Of a stretch of 64,000 bases of DNA, positions 12,519 to 63,558 are shown piece by piece. Below the pieces are notes generated by a model. That model worked only from the letters and a program-made list of their open reading frames with translations. It was not told the DNA's origin and did not search any database. This stretch comes from Anniella stebbinsi (Eukaryota; Chordata; Lepidosauria; Squamata; Anniellidae). The stretch covers positions 28,163,501 through 28,227,500 of the forward strand of contig JARDYH010000006.1 of the NCBI GenBank assembly GCA_029215795.1, read 5' to 3'. Made by a program: the position numbers and the translations under genes. Position 1 is the first letter of the stretch. Each line of letters opens with the position of its first letter.

Positions 12519-12840
12519 TTTACAGAGGACAGTCCTCAATTTGGAGGGGTTTCAGAGAACAGTATTTTATTTGGAGGCGTCCTCTATTTGAAGGGCTGTC
12601 CAGTTCCAAGTCCAGTTTAAAGAAGACAGCAGATTGCGGAGGCACGCAGATCACCTGGGTCGAGTCTTCCATACTATGGCGAGATGTACTGTATTTCTAC
12701 TTAAATCATAACAATTATTTCTCAATCTGCATCTATACATATAAATTAGCATGTGCAAATTTTATGCAAATAAAATTGTGTCCTCTTTTTCGGTGATGGA
12801 TGTCCTCTTCTGGGGGCCAATTCACAAGTGGCCACCCTAG
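12519..12840. mobile_element. MITE, family F ('cagaggacagtcctc')
   Basis: It begins 'tttacagaggacagtcctca' and ends 'caagtggccaccctag'. The interior has 'tatttgaagggctgtcca' and octamer-like 'tatgcaaat'. Copies are at 18210, 20040 and 35886, and a right-half copy is at 6560. The copy at 35886 shows AGGGTGGCC and CACCCTA ends. Confidence 0.75.
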
Positions 12841-14101
12841 CTGCACATCAAGGGTGTGGGATTCAGTGCACCGGTCTGAGGAAGAAACAGGCAGGTGAAG
12901 TTGTGTTTGCATTATCTCAGGCTTCATCAAAGCATTCAAAGGTATGCATCTAAAGTCTGGGCCTCTCCCTTCTGATTTCTCTGACCCATAAATCACTGTG
13001 GCAATGACAAATATGTCCAGACATTCATTTTGCAGCTATCTTGACTTAGAAGCATAGAGCAATGGGGATGTCTGCAAAATTCAGTGCCTGCACTTCCTCA
13101 AGGTTCCATCATGTTCCCATCAAAAACTGCTCTTCAGAGGGACCTCTTTACCATTTTTCAGTGTCCACCACAGTAGCAGTCTTCCCTTACGGCCACTGAC
13201 ATATGACCAACTTTTGGCCTCTGGTGTCGAGAAGCAGGCAGGAGGAGAGACTGTGTTAGAATTATGTGTGACCCTTTTCCACTGATATCCTTCGTGAGCC
13301 CATGAAATAGAGATCCCTAAGCTCTAACACAAATGCCTCGGAGATAGATTTTCCTGTAGAATTGTGTTGTTTTACAGATGGTGCAAACACCTCTCCCAGC
13401 ACTTTGTGGTGAACTTCTTCTTTTTTTTTTTGCAGATGTCCAAGTGTCAAGAGGATTTAGCTATTCTTTTAGCAGACCCGGCTTAGAAATCCCCAAACAT
13501 TTTTAAACATAACTCTTCTTCGCTAGAGCATCTCTGCTTCTGGCTTTTGTGGTCTTTTCAGGGATGCCTTATTTATTATTCTTTCCATGAAATAGGAATC
13601 CCTAAACTCTGGATTATTATTATTTTACCCAATTCCCCTTTCAGTTTCCTCTGCTTTTAAATCAAAGCCATTTAAATCAGCATAATGAATGCATTGCTAA
13701 CCATATTTGTGTGTTAAATCTCGCAGTTGTCCCGTACAAAAGGGATCTTACTCCAGGCTGGACAGAGCTTGTCGTCCCATAGTCATGATAAAGCTGTGTC
13801 TCCAAAAAAAAAAAAGGTTCTTCATCAGACATTTTGTTTCAACCACTGCCATTACCAGAATGCGAGAAAGAGTTTGCTTCTCCAAGATTTGACAACACTG
13901 GAAACAGAGCCAGAGTTTTATTCAACAGGAGCATTGAATAACTATGGGGATCAGATGGCCTAAAACCTTTGAAACCCTAGGGCCGAATTAGACAAAGCAA
14001 TCATATTTCACATGTCTTGTTTTCTAAAAACAGCTACAACAAAACTGCAGGTTTGTGGCACGGGGGAATGTAATTAAGATTGTGACAGCAGCACATGGGG
14101 G
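12841..14101. other. intergenic, no gene seen
   Basis: No exon or RNA gene recognised. There are short A and T homopolymers around 13420 and 13803. Confidence 0.5.
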
Positions 14102-14225
14102 GTGGATCCCAATTTAGTCATACCTACAGTAGACCATTGAAATCAATGGGATTTGAGTTAGTACTCATTAGCATCTCCTTGGTTTCAATGGGTCTAATGT
14201 ATGTATGACTAAATCTGGATTAAAT
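14102..14225. repeat. foldback repeat, family B
   Basis: Imperfect inverted repeat: 'ggatcccaatttagtcatac' at the left pairs with 'gtatgactaaatctggat' at the right. The centre is 'gaaatcaatgggat' against 'ggtttcaatgggtc'. Confidence 0.7.
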
Positions 14226-15740
14226 CTGGGAATTGGGGGGGGGGGGGTTAACCCTGTTTAAAATTCCTCCCGGTGTTATTTGCCCTGGAAGGGAATCTAC
14301 CATTCATCCTGTTCCTGATCACCCATATGCACATCTACTGTTTGCTCTAAGGCTGAAATCCTAACCATGCTTACCTAGGAATAAGCCCCTTGGGAAAATG
14401 GGATTTACTTTTGAGTAAACAAGTATAAAGCTATATGGACCCAACCAGATGCATCTCTTCCAGCCTCTGCAAAGACCAATCATATTTGGGGTCCCTAATG
14501 TCAGCCCCACTGCTGTATTCCTACTGGTGATATTGCTGTAGCTGGATGGAGCAGTTTCAACAGCCCCCAACCAGGAGTTACAATCTCCAGGCATCCTGTT
14601 TTAGGCTTGACAGCTTTTCATCATGATGCTGTTAATCAGCTGTTAATTGGCAGTATCTACTTTCTGTTTCTTCACAGAATTAAGATCCAAGCACCAGACA
14701 AGGAGTGTCCTTTCCTGCTTTTCTGCTACATAACCTCTAGGTGGCACTGTGGTACAGTGGAATAACACAAATACACAAGAGGAAATTGTGCTTTGTTTAG
14801 CTTTCCTTGCTCTAAAAAATCTCGCTGAAAGTGCGAGATAGATGCAAAAGCTAAATTGGAGGGTCACGACATTGTCAAAGAACCTGTAAACATCTGGCAG
14901 TAGGGAATGAGAAGCACACAATAAATGCCTCGTGGAGAAAAGCTCAGAGTTGCTATTGAAATAGGATACTACAGCTCTGCAGCTGCTGGCTGGAAGATAT
15001 TTAAAACTACTTCTCCCAGCCACAGCAGCACCACTGAAAGGAACATTGGCACATTGTTGTGAGGATTGTATATATGATTTTGAAACTGTATCTCTCTAAG
15101 CTAATTGCCTTTTAAATCTTGGTTAGTTCAGATGCATTACCTCAATGCATATGTTCCATTAAATATAATAAGAATGCCTATGCACATAATGGCTTCTCCA
15201 TTCACTTCAATATCAGGAGAATGTATTTGTAGTCAATGAGGAAGCTTGATCACATTATGTTCATCTCGGGATATACAGAGCTTTGGATTAGAGCCCAGTC
15301 AAGTCATCTCTGAGTTTCTATATTTACCTTACGGGTTACATGGGGCATGGAAATGTTTTGAGCTGAACATGGCTATTTTATACTCAGCAGATTTAAACTG
15401 CTATGCAAGAATGTCAGCTGCCAACAGCAGAAGAAGGAGAGGTCAGAACCAGCTATCAGTTTTTCTATGACTTCTGTCATTACATGGGTCTTGTATTTGT
15501 TACAGTCATTTTCTATTTCATTTTGATTTAATGCAATTGCTTTGGGCAATTTTTATTTTGTTAGCTGACCTAAATGGGCAGAATAAAAATATATTCTGAA
15601 AATTGTGCTTTTGATCATTTGAATTTGGTTGTTGTCAATAGTCATTATTGAGCGGGTGGTGGGGACACCGTCGCATCTCTAACCCTGTTTACAAACTACT
15701 GTATGCAATGCGCTCTTAAAAACCAATTCCCTGGGTGCAT
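14226..15740. other. 5' flank of MYLK4, no gene seen
   Basis: A dispersed repeat fragment lies near 14348-14425 ('atgcttacctaggaataagc'). The rest is AT-rich with no recognised exon. If MYLK4 has a non-coding first exon it could lie here or further upstream. I could not identify one. Confidence 0.45.
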
Positions 15741-16278
15741 TTTATTTTTTTTTGCAACGCAGCTGGTACTTTAATCCAAACAATTAACATTAAGCTCTAA
15801 AAATTTCAAAAATTTTAAGCTTCCCCTTTAGAAGGTTCTTATCTTGTTCAGATCAAGGATCCAATTGGATTCCAGATGCATATCTCTCACAAACAGCCAC
15901 ACCGCTGCCAAAGTGTCTCTCACTTCTCCGGCTTCTCAGATGTCTTGTAGCCTTTTTGGTGTCAAATTCCACTTGGATGCCAATCGTTCTTCTGCCTTCC
16001 CTGGCATCTGACGTCACCGACTGCCAGTGCATTTAGGATGCTTTGCAAATATCTGCCTGGACCTTCACGATATTTATCGTGCTTTTTTAAAAAAGACGAG
16101 GATGAACTGTTCTTCCTAATGCTTCTGGTTGCCTTTCTTGAACTTCTGGAACTCTGTTTGAATGGACTGAGCCTGATTTAACAAACCAGGCAGCACCTGT
16201 CCCTTCGGAAGTGGTGTGGGAAAGCTTCTGAAGATGTACTTTTCATCCACCGTCTGACCATCTACGTAAACAGATGCA

Positions 16279-54013
<37,735 letters not shown>

Positions 54014-55491
54014 TCTCTCTGAGAAATGCAAGGTTAGTAACAAGTTCTACCAGATTTATGGAAGCTATCGACTATCAGACCAAGTGCACACACAGCAGCC
54101 ACCAAGTCAAGGTCACTTAACAGTTGCTCTCAGTGGCCATTGTTGCAGGGTAGCATGCTCAGCACATGGATTGGGGGATCTTCTTTCTGTTGCCACAAGT
54201 GGCCAGAAAAAATCCCAACAGATCTTTGTGATAGCGAATAAAACCTACCATTACTTAGTGTGGCTTCTCCAGGGTAGCCATAAAATGTGTATATATTTTC
54301 AGTAAATATCAGAAAGAAACAGTTTCAAGTTAGTACTGGTGTGTTCAGTTGCCATTGCCACCTGAACTAGTGTTTGACTAGTGATACTAAGGCTGAAATC
54401 CAGTACACGCTTTCCTGGGACTAAGTGAGCATAATCGGGTTTATTTGCAAGTAAAGATATACAGAGGATCATACCACATGGCATCAAAACTGTAGGCTCG
54501 CTAGCTCCTTTGATTGTAAGCAAGGGTGTTCTTAAAAAAAAGAAAAGAATATTCTGCACTGATTTTTTTCTGTAAAAAACCAGCTGAATTTTACAACTGC
54601 CAGAAATATTGCAGATGTGCATGGTTTAGGCTGCAAAATTTATTCTGTCATTTTAACCGTTTTGCATAATTTCAAAGAGCTTATACAGAGCACTGAAACA
54701 CCACCACAACCACCCATCTCCAATTCCTGGAACTCATATATTCCTATGACTTCTGAAGTTTCAACAAATATTGCCCACTAGAACCTTGGTCGTTCTCTTT
54801 AAGGGAAGCTGAGCTTCTTAGAAAAGTGGATCTCTTCCTCTGACCACATTCCACAGCCATTTCTGTGCTTCCACACAATTGTGTCAGGCACTGATTCTGA
54901 AAAGTAAGACTAGATGATAAAATAGCCAGAGGCCAGATATAGACGGAGAACATGCTGCAAGCAACCAAATCAATTAGTTTGCGCTGGATGTCCTCAAGTA
55001 CTGGTGACTTTTTACATAACAAGAGCAAAATGACTGTATATTTGCAGTGAAAGCCTAAACAAAGGTAGAGGAGGGACCCTTACCCACATACGTGACTGTG
55101 ATGGAACATCACTTAATAATTCAGTTGCAGGATCAGACTCTCCAAGCAATAACTCCCGGCAAGGAATTTTACACCCAGGACGTAGGGCACAACTGCTATC
55201 CATGTTTAGACAGAAAAGGTCCCACAACTCCCAGCATTCCCCAGCTAGACTTTTTCCTGTGTGAACTTGCATAGGATTGCGTCCTTATTGACTTTTTATG
55301 GCGCCAACCCTGATATTAATTTTTAAAAAACAACCTCTGAGTATGTGCAGTTGCACATTTTGAACTCATTTAAATCATATCATGAGTACAGGAATAAAAT
55401 GGAGCTTGCTCCTCCTCCCCTACGTTAAACACATTTACTTTGAAATAAGCCCCATTTTGTTCTAGAAAAGGATAATATATATTTAAGTAAG

Positions 55492-55518
55492 GAGAAGAAG
55501 AAGAAGAAGAAGAAGAAG

Positions 55519-55548
<30 letters not shown>
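55492..55548. repeat. (AAG)n microsatellite
   Basis: About 18 AAG triplets. Confidence 0.95.
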
Positions 55549-55549
<1 letters not shown>

Positions 55550-57229
55550 GCCTGTAGCCATGTACATACCTGACCAACTGCCCCTGACTACACAGTTTTC
55601 AAAAATAAGAACAAAAGGATGCTGCAGTGACTAGCATCAGCCCTGACAGACCTGGGCATGCTAGTTGAGGTGCTGCCCCTGGGCCTGTTTCCCACTTCCC
55701 CCATCACCTGCCACTCTCTGGCTGGTCATTTGGAGGCAGTCTAGGTTGCAAGGCCCTGGACCTCAGCCACTCAGGTCTGGCCCAGGCTTTGCTACCGACT
55801 CCCAGCATTCCATGCTAAAAACAAAACTCCTGGCTTTAAAGCAGGAGCTTTGGCCTCTTTCACTATTAGTAGTTCTTTGGTCTTTTCATTAGCAAAGGCT
55901 CCATTAGTGGTTCTCCATCTAGGCCCTCAAATCCCCGAGAGATTCGGAGCAATTCCGTTTTCTCCTGGTTTTTGAGCAAAAGTATGTTTGATCAACTAGC
56001 CAGACTCCTCTCTCCTGGCAGAATCGTATAAGCTACTGCATCCATTCTTGCACAGCCTGTTTTTAAATGACCACAGAAACCAAAGGGCTGTTTTGTTTAG
56101 TTGTTAAATAAAGCACCGTGGGAACTAGTTCAAGAGACTTGAGAGCATATCTGCGGAGGGCTACTTCTGGATTTTGCAAAGGCTGAAAATTCCTGTATTA
56201 TCATAACTGCTTGTTGTTTTTAAATACCTTGCATATTAACTTTCTGAGCCCAAAGAGATGAAATCTGCCACTTTTCATTTGGCGTGCTAATTCTGAACGG
56301 AGTTTCAGCCTATGTGGTAATATGCTGTCTGCATGCTGGGGTTACGGATATAATTGGGTGGTTTGTAGCTCAAGCATTGCTTTGTAAAAACTGTGCTGCA
56401 GAGCTTCGAGGTCCCTGGTTTATAATGGGTTCCTGTAAGTTGCATTACGTGTCTCTATGTCTAAGCCACCAAAACCGCATGGTTCCCAACCATTTCAGTC
56501 ATATACTGAGTCAAATCTGTGGGAAGAGACATACTTATCTCGTCCAGACAGGGAAAAGATAGTAATTCTTACTTGGCCAGGCCTTCAATTTTATTGCCCC
56601 TTTAGTTCAACAAACAGAGCAATTCCATGGCGAAACTACCATCCATTTCTTTTTCTTTCCCCCATCCCATTGTGATCAATGGGAGGAAATTAAGCTTGGC
56701 ATAATTGAAGGCTCCTTCGGGGGGACATGTATGACATTTATACCTATGGGGCTTTCTGCAAGTGTACAGGAGGCCTCTGGTGCAGTTAGTGGCTTACCAC
56801 CAGAAGGTCTCCGTCTCCACCGGCGGAGTGGCACTTATGCCCCATCCAGTGGCCGCTCAGGTGGCCTTTGGCAGGCTGTAGGATCGCACCCTAAGCAAGT
56901 AGAAAAATCATGCTTAATCAGGTTGTTCCACTAGAAAAAAAAATCCAAATGCCACCATAATTTGTGTACGCGATATGGGTGGGGACACCATTTTGTTGTT
57001 TGCCTCAAGCAGCAAAATGTCACTGGACTTGGTAGTGGACGTGGACATAATTATTCTTGCTTGTTCCGTAGGTTATTGATTCATAGTATCCAGTAATTTG
57101 TTTTATCCTCATTTAAAGTGAAATTCTATGCATGTTTTCGCAGAAGTAAGTCCTAGTATATTCAGTGGGGCTTACTCTAGGGAGTGTGTTTAGAATTGCC
57201 ACCTGGGTGTTTTACTATTTGTAAATAAT

Positions 57230-57533
57230 TAGGGTGACCATATGAAAAGGAGGACAGGGCTCATGTATCTTTAACAGTTGTATAGAAAAGGGAATTTCAG
57301 CAGGCCTCATTTGTATGTAAGCCGCACCTGGTAAAATTCCCTCTCCATCACAACAGTTAGAGCTGCAGGAGCCCTGCCCTATTTTGTATCTAGTCACTCT
57401 AGTATAGCTCCTGCAGCTTTAACTGTTGTGATGAAGAGGGAATTTCACCAGGTGCTGCATGCATACAAATGATACCTGCTTTTCTATACAACTGTTAAAA
57501 GATACAGCAGCCCTGTCATCCTTTCCATATGGC
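57230..57533. mobile_element. foldback MITE, hAT-like (family C)
   Basis: 'tagggtgaccatatgaaaag' at the left. The right arm has 'aagatacagcagccctgtca' and 'cctttccatatgg' but has lost the terminal 'gtcaccct'. A short deletion has removed 'gaaattccc' in the right arm. Confidence 0.75.
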
Positions 57534-57831
57534 ACATGACATTTGACCAAATGGCAGTGCAGTAAACTATTTGCTGACTTAACCAGATTTTTCTTCTGTT
57601 TCTTTTGCAGGAAAAGCTGCTGCTATGACATTTGGAAATACAAATCAGCAGTTCTGGTGCTTTGACTCCCCCTTCTCCCCATGATGACTTGGGGCTTTCA
57701 CTAAGTGGACCAACCCCACTTTAGCTGCAGGATTGAGTCCCAGCAGTATTGAGCTGCTTCCTCCCTTGCTTTCCAGCACTTTTCAATGACTACTGGAGTC
57801 TCCACAAAGGTGTTCCTATTTGAAGGCTGTG

Positions 57832-58259
57832 AGCCTATCCACATTGCCCCTAAAACGACTTATATTCTGTTTAAAAATGTAGTTTTTAAAGTCATTTCAC
57901 TACGTGGTAGGACACACTGAGCAGTACTTACGTTTCATAGTGACTGCTTCCTCCGTCCTCAAAGTGTTCACTGGTGTATTACAGGGTTAATTCCTTGACT
58001 CTTTAGTTTTTGTTTTGCAGGCTGCAAAACATGTTATGGAGAGAGAAGTGGGCGGGTCAAGCAGCCTGCAAAACAAAAACGAAAGAAGAAGAGTCAAGGA
58101 ATTAACCCTGTAATACACCAGTGAACACTTTGAGGACGGAGGAAGCAGTCACTATGAAATGTAAATACTGCTCAGTGTATCCTACCACGTAATGAAACGA
58201 CTTAAAAAACTTGTTTTTAAACAGAATATAAGTCGTTTTAAGGGCAATGTGGATAGGCT
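57832..58259. repeat. 428-bp near-perfect palindrome
   Basis: The left arm from 'agcctatccacattgcccct' to 'ttttgttttgcaggctgc' (58025) is matched in reverse complement from 'gcagcctgcaaaacaaaaac' (58049) to 'gggcaatgtggataggct'. The loop is about 23 bp. Few mismatches are visible, mostly small indels. It is probably a MITE. No clear target duplication. Confidence 0.85.
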
Positions 58260-58522
58260 ATGTGTTAAATTGTGCTTGGAGTTCTTATCATTGCTTGCAT
58301 TCAGTGTGGTATCTCTGGTTTTTCAGATTCAGCTATTGAAAGAAGGGTGGGAGTTTATTTTAGACTATCAAACCTCCTTCTCAGCTCAGCAAGTAGAGCT
58401 TGAATTTGATTTGAAGATGGCTGCTTTCAAAGAAACTGCATTGAAAAACAAGCTAGTAGCAAATGGGGGGAAATATGTGTGATGTTTAATTTTTAAGCCA
58501 ACTTGATTCCTTCTTACCCTAT

Positions 58523-58528
58523 AATAAA
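58523..58528 (+). promoter_or_regulatory. MYLK4: candidate poly(A) signal AATAAA
   Basis: Canonical hexamer within 'cctataataaacagag'. Usage is inferred. Confidence 0.35.
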
Positions 58529-58947
58529 CAGAGTAGTTTACTAAACAGCATGAGTGAATAGCAGGAAAGGATGTTTACTTTTGGGGTGGGGATTGAAATG
58601 CTTTTTCTATGCCTGTTATAATATAGTACTCTGATAATTTAATTCAACTGGAATAGTTTAGGCAAGTTTGCAAGAAGGTATTTTGAATGCAGATAAGTTT
58701 CTTCCCCAGAATTTGCTAGCCTTATGCCTTTGAATCTTTTTCATATTCTTTAAGCATCAGCATTTAAGTCATCCCAGTAAATATATGTGCCACACACACA
58801 CGAAACACATAAGAATTACCTCTGCTTAGGAAACTGAGAATCACAATACTCTTCTGGCTTTAGAAAGCTGGTGCAGCACAAGATGTGAGCTGTGAACAGA
58901 AAGGTTCCTGAGTCAAATCTCACGTCAGCCACAAATTCACTAGTATC

Positions 58948-59065
58948 TACACTACTGCTTTAAAATGGTTTAAAACGGTTTATAACAGTTTTGAGAACTG
59001 TTGGGGCCCAGGACACACTCCATATACAGTTTTCAAAATGTTTTCAAAGTGTTTTATCCACGGCA
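58948..59065. repeat. MITE-like repeat, family D (right end lost)
   Basis: 'atctacactactgctttaaa' through 'tcaaagtgttttatcc', then broken before the usual 'tgtgtagat' end. Confidence 0.7.
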
Positions 59066-59834
59066 TCTCATCTCATCTCAGTATAAGGATAACATCACTG
59101 ACTGATGTACCTTACACGGTTGTTGTAAGGATTACTTAGGTGATACATATAAAATGCTTTGAATATTTAAAAAGTCCTATATAAATGCTAAGTATTATTT
59201 TACATTTTATATAAAGGAAGCAGATATCTCTCCAGCAGGGTTAAAGCCATTATATCACCATGAAGATGTTAATGTTATCCTACATGTTTCATTATAGGAA
59301 AGATTTCATATTCATAAAGAAATACTGCAGGATCAATAGTGAAAGGAATGTAAGTTAGCTGTGTTATTATATGTCCCAGTTCATGTATCTCTACCCAAAG
59401 CATCTCTATCCCAATATCTCTACCCAAGTCATCAAGAAATGACTCATGGGGGTTTCCTGGATAAAATCTTGAGGCCAAATCTTCCCTTTATCAACCCTCT
59501 CTAGATCCTGATTCCTTTGGCACTGGAAAGGTGATCTCTTGTTGGAGATCATATTAATGAAAGGCTTTGCCAAGAAACCAGAACCTGGATTAATTAACTT
59601 TTAAGAGAACACAAGAATGGTTTCCATGAAAGCTGTGTCAGCAATGGGTTAGGCTGCTCTTCAGAGGATGAGTTACATCTATGTCAGTGTAGCACTTACT
59701 TCCTGCATTGTCAACTCTCGTCTGACTAAATCTGCAGACTGAATGTGGAATGAGATTTCAATATAAACTTTAGTGCCAGTATTACGTTTTTTTCCTCTCC
59801 TCTTCATAACATCCATAAGCTGCATGTAATTTTT

Positions 59835-59836
<2 letters not shown>

Positions 59837-59888
<52 letters not shown>

Positions 59889-59894
59889 TGTGTG
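59837..59894. repeat. compound (TC)n(TG)n microsatellite
   Basis: About 34 bp of TC followed by about 24 bp of TG. Confidence 0.95.
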
Positions 59895-60723
59895 TCCCCG
59901 TAATATTCTAATCACTGCCTTGGTTTCCCCCCCCCAAAAAAAAGGATGGCCCAGAGCTTTCTAGAGAATTGCAATGATATGGATTCAAGTCTTCCGATTT
60001 CATCCTTCATTCATAAGATGTGGAACCAATTCTAGCACAATCTTTTCCCTCCATAGGAAAGTTCGTGGAACTATTCCTGTGTATAGAGAGAGAGAGAAGG
60101 AAAAAAGTCCAGGCAAACATATCACCCGCGCATCTTGCTAGATAATCCCATGAGCTGTGACTGGGTTACTGGGTAGTTCCAGTTTAAAAGATTGCTTCAA
60201 TGCCAGACAACTCACTCTGTGGAAATTTTTCCTCAGAGGAATCAGTCCAACAGCTATCCCATCAATTCAAAATGTTGTTCTAGAATTGGGACACGTGTGT
60301 ATTTGATGAAAGAATCTTAGTTATCTATAGTCAGGGTTCTGTAGCCCCTCTGTGTTTTCTGTTGCTTCAAAAACTAATACTCCTACACGAGTAAAAAGAA
60401 TTGGAGTTTATTTTCATCTTCAAATTCCCTACTGTGCTGTCATTGGCAACTGTGAGAGCCATGGTAATACCATAGACAGGTTGGGATCAGTCAAAGCTTT
60501 AATCAGGGTTGTCTTCAACTGTCAAATCTACTTCACCACAAAACAATGGCATGACGCCCAGTAGCTTCACGGCTATTCATGCCAACTTATTCAGACATCT
60601 TTGCCAAATGAGGCTGTAATATTTCTGTGGTTTTTATTGGCCTGCAAAATATGCTGTAAGGACTTTCATGCTAATGGCAACCTCCACTTGGTAGAAGAGA
60701 ACACAGTAACATTACCGTTGTGC

Positions 60724-61015
60724 AGGGATGGACAAATTGGTTCATTTCAGTTTCTCATCTCCCTCCCCACCCCAAACTTAAGTTCAGTTCATCCTAAATG
60801 TTGAGAATGTGTTTTTTTTAAAATCTCATGAAAATTCCTACATATTTTTGTGCACATTTCTCCTAATACATTTTTGTCTAATATGCATACTTTTTGCAAG
60901 CCATTTCTCCAAAACAACACATTTAAAACATTATTTTCACTAATATATGCATTTTGTGTGCATTTCCCCTAATATACATATTTTTAATTAGAGAACTCTG
61001 AAGCAAAACTTGCGG
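60724..61015. repeat. AT-rich repeat, family G relative
   Basis: 'agggatggacaaattggttc' at the left, then 'gtgcacatttctcctaatac' and 'tgcatttcccctaatataca'. It shares wording with 43973-44440 in reverse. The right end is not defined. Confidence 0.45.
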
Positions 61016-61934
61016 AAGTGCACATTTTGAAGGATAATTGGTTTACGGTTTCTGTGTGTTGGTTTAAAAGTGCAAAATTAAGATATCCACGTTTTTGTGG
61101 TTGTCATGGGGTGAGATTGTGGCAGGAGATTGGTGATCTAGTCTGTTCACAGGATGGAGATTTGAATTTTGCGTAGGTTCAAAACCAGATGATTACAGAA
61201 GCCAGAGGGCAACTCAAAGAGGTTTTAGTAAGTTGGGTTCAGGAGATCATGGAGTTCAGTCACAGATTAAGGTGTAGGGAAGGCTGGAATATGGTGAAAA
61301 AGTACAGGTTTGTAAAGCCCCTCTTGGACTCAAAAGATCTGCCAGCATAACGCTAGGAGGAAGGCCACACACAGCAAATAATCAGGTTCGGGCAGAGCTA
61401 TTGATGACTATTGAGGTTGAGAAGCTGCAGTCTGCCCATCAGCATCAATGGCAGCACATGGAACATGCTCATCTTCGCTAACGATTGATCACGAAATCAC
61501 AAGTCATTTAGTTTTATTCATAGTATATTATCTACCCTGCGCCACCAAATATGTTGATGGATTTGCTGCATTTTCTAATGCAAGACAGCACTGGAGGACT
61601 ACAGCTTAAGCATGCTGTGACTTATTGATACAAGAGCACATCTCCCATGAAATTCTGAAAGTCACCTTTACTTACCTGTGCAATCAGTATGTTGCTATGA
61701 ACACGTTAAAAGCAGCAATTGGTGTGTAATGTACACATTGCTCAACAAGTAATCCAGTTCCAGAGGAGCTTCATTTAAATATAAGAGACATATTCATAAA
61801 ACGTTCTCAAAAAACTATCCTGCCCCATGTTTCTAATACCGAATCGTTTCTGCACAAACCTCAGACTGAAGGAGGCTGTGCCAACAGAGCAATATGAGAG
61901 CCAGGTTGTTGTTTGCTATTCACTGAGAGCTTGA

Positions 61935-61935
<1 letters not shown>

Positions 61936-61968
<33 letters not shown>
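61936..61968. repeat. (CA)n microsatellite
   Basis: Uninterrupted CA run. Confidence 0.95.
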
Positions 61969-61969
<1 letters not shown>

Positions 61970-62085
61970 TGGGTTGGATCCAGATGTAGTCAGACTTAGA
62001 GTAGAACCACTGAAATCAATCCATTGTATCTAAGTATCTAAGTCAATCATTGTATCTCCAAGTATAAGTCTGGATCCTACCCTAT
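61970..62085. repeat. foldback repeat, family B
   Basis: 'gggttggatccagatgtagt' at the left and 'ataagtctggatcctaccc' at the right. Confidence 0.7.
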
Positions 62086-62099
62086 TCCTTTAAAAGAGG

Positions 62100-62225
62100 T
62101 TTTGCAGTCCTCCAGATGTTTTAGCCTACAGCTGCCATGATCTCTCACCATTGGTTATGCTGGCTAAGACTGATTGAAGTTGTAGACCAAAGCATCTATA
62201 GGCCACAAATTGCCCACCCCTGCTT
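62100..62225. repeat. foldback repeat, family A
   Basis: 'gcagtcctccagatgtttta' and 'gttgtagaccaaagcatcta' form imperfect arms around 'ccattggttatgctggc'. Confidence 0.65.
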
Positions 62226-63369
62226 TTAAAAAAAATCCTGGTAAACCTGTTTCTATAAAAGGTAAATCTGTCCTTTAGAATCCCACTGAAACATGTTGTA
62301 ATTCTAATAGTGTTGTGTCCTGTTCCAACTATCCTTTGGCAGAACTGGCAGGTATTTCACAGTCAGCACAACAGCCAGGGTGTAACGAAGTGCATGCTTG
62401 TCACTAAGGACAATGCAGCTTGTGTTGAAAAGGGTATGAAATGCCACCTGTATATAATGCTTGCAATAATCATAGTTTCAAAACATTGGCTTTAATGAGG
62501 GTGTCTTGTTCAAGCACTCTGTTTTCTGACTTTTAAGATTTTCTTGAGATAATACTTCATTCAGTCAGCTACATCTAGCAGACGAGTATAAAGAGATCTA
62601 TATTTATGGCACTTTGAATAGCACGTTTTTAATTCTAGTTGACTTTTTTATTCAATCAATAATAAGTTTGTTTTCTTTGCTTTGTTCTTGTGTTTTGAAA
62701 AAAATTATTTTTACTAGGCTAATCAAACAGAGTGAGTGTGTCAGTGTACATGGGTTTTGTTTTCTTTGTTTTGTTTGCATTTTGCTTATTTGTATTTTTT
62801 TTAATTGTGTTTTGCTTTGAGATTTTGCGAAATGTGAATTACCATGACTGAAAGCATGTTGGGTGTGAAGGACACTTTACAAGCTGTAGTTATTGCATTC
62901 AGCTGTATATTCACAGATGGGTCGAGGTGACTGCAGCTGTTGTTTTTGTAACTAGGGAACAATAGAGAATAGCAGTTTCTGCTAATAAATAGAAAGGGAG
63001 ATGTGTCAAGATTCAGAATCCAACAGGGTGTAATCCCCAAACTGTTAGCATTTTTGCAGCGGCACAAATACAGTCTGTGTAAATGACTGTAAGTAAATTG
63101 GGTATACTTTTCATGTTGGTTGGGCCTTAATCACTTTACAGTAGCTTACTGCTTCCTTAGTAATGCTGTGCCCTTTCATCAGTGTTACCTCATTGGTCTT
63201 ATGACCTTAGTCACTCTTCCCGAATGAGCTCATTAGGGCTTCACTCATACTCAGAACATGTGAAGTGCTATAGATCTCTTTTATAAATACTCCTATATAA
63301 TAGTTTATTTTTCTCATCATGAAGTAGCCAGAGTCATTCTACAAACACAGGTCAAAATATACTATTGGA

Positions 63370-63558
63370 ACAGAGGAGGTTGACTTATGCTGAGTGAGAG
63401 CATCGCTCAGTATGGTTGATACTGACTGGCAGCGGTTCTCCAGGATTTCAGGCAAAAGGTCCCAGGTTTCCTAGACCTAACTGGAGGCACCAGAGATTGA
63501 ACCTGGGATCCTCTGCATCCAAAATATGTGCTCTACCACTGAGCTATAGCCTCCTTTA
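63370..63558 (-). mobile_element. SINE (tRNA-derived, type 2)
   Basis: 'gatactgactggcagcggtt' then 'gattgaacctgggatcc' and the inverted A-box region 'taccactgagctatagcctc'. Confidence 0.8.

Larger units (their letters stand above)
54033..57610 (+). other. MYLK4: possible 3' UTR intron, or downstream flank
   Basis: It is bounded by gttagt at 54033 and a strong acceptor (T/C-rich, 'tctgtttcttttgcag') ending at 57610. Contents are a (GAA)n tract, a family C MITE and dispersed fragments near 54390 and 57120. If exon 13 is not spliced here, this is simply the 3' UTR or flank. Confidence 0.5.
57611..58528 (+). other. MYLK4: probable 3'-terminal non-coding exon of MYLK4
   Basis: It starts after a strong acceptor (57609-57610). 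AATAAA at 58523-58528 could serve as the poly(A) signal. It would join exon 13 only 19 nt after the stop, too close to trigger nonsense-mediated decay. It contains a 428-bp palindrome. The assignment rests on splice-site quality and position only. Confidence 0.4.

Noticed and set aside
55370..55567. Poly-Ser frame on the minus strand
   Set aside because: It is a translation of the (AAG)n tract.
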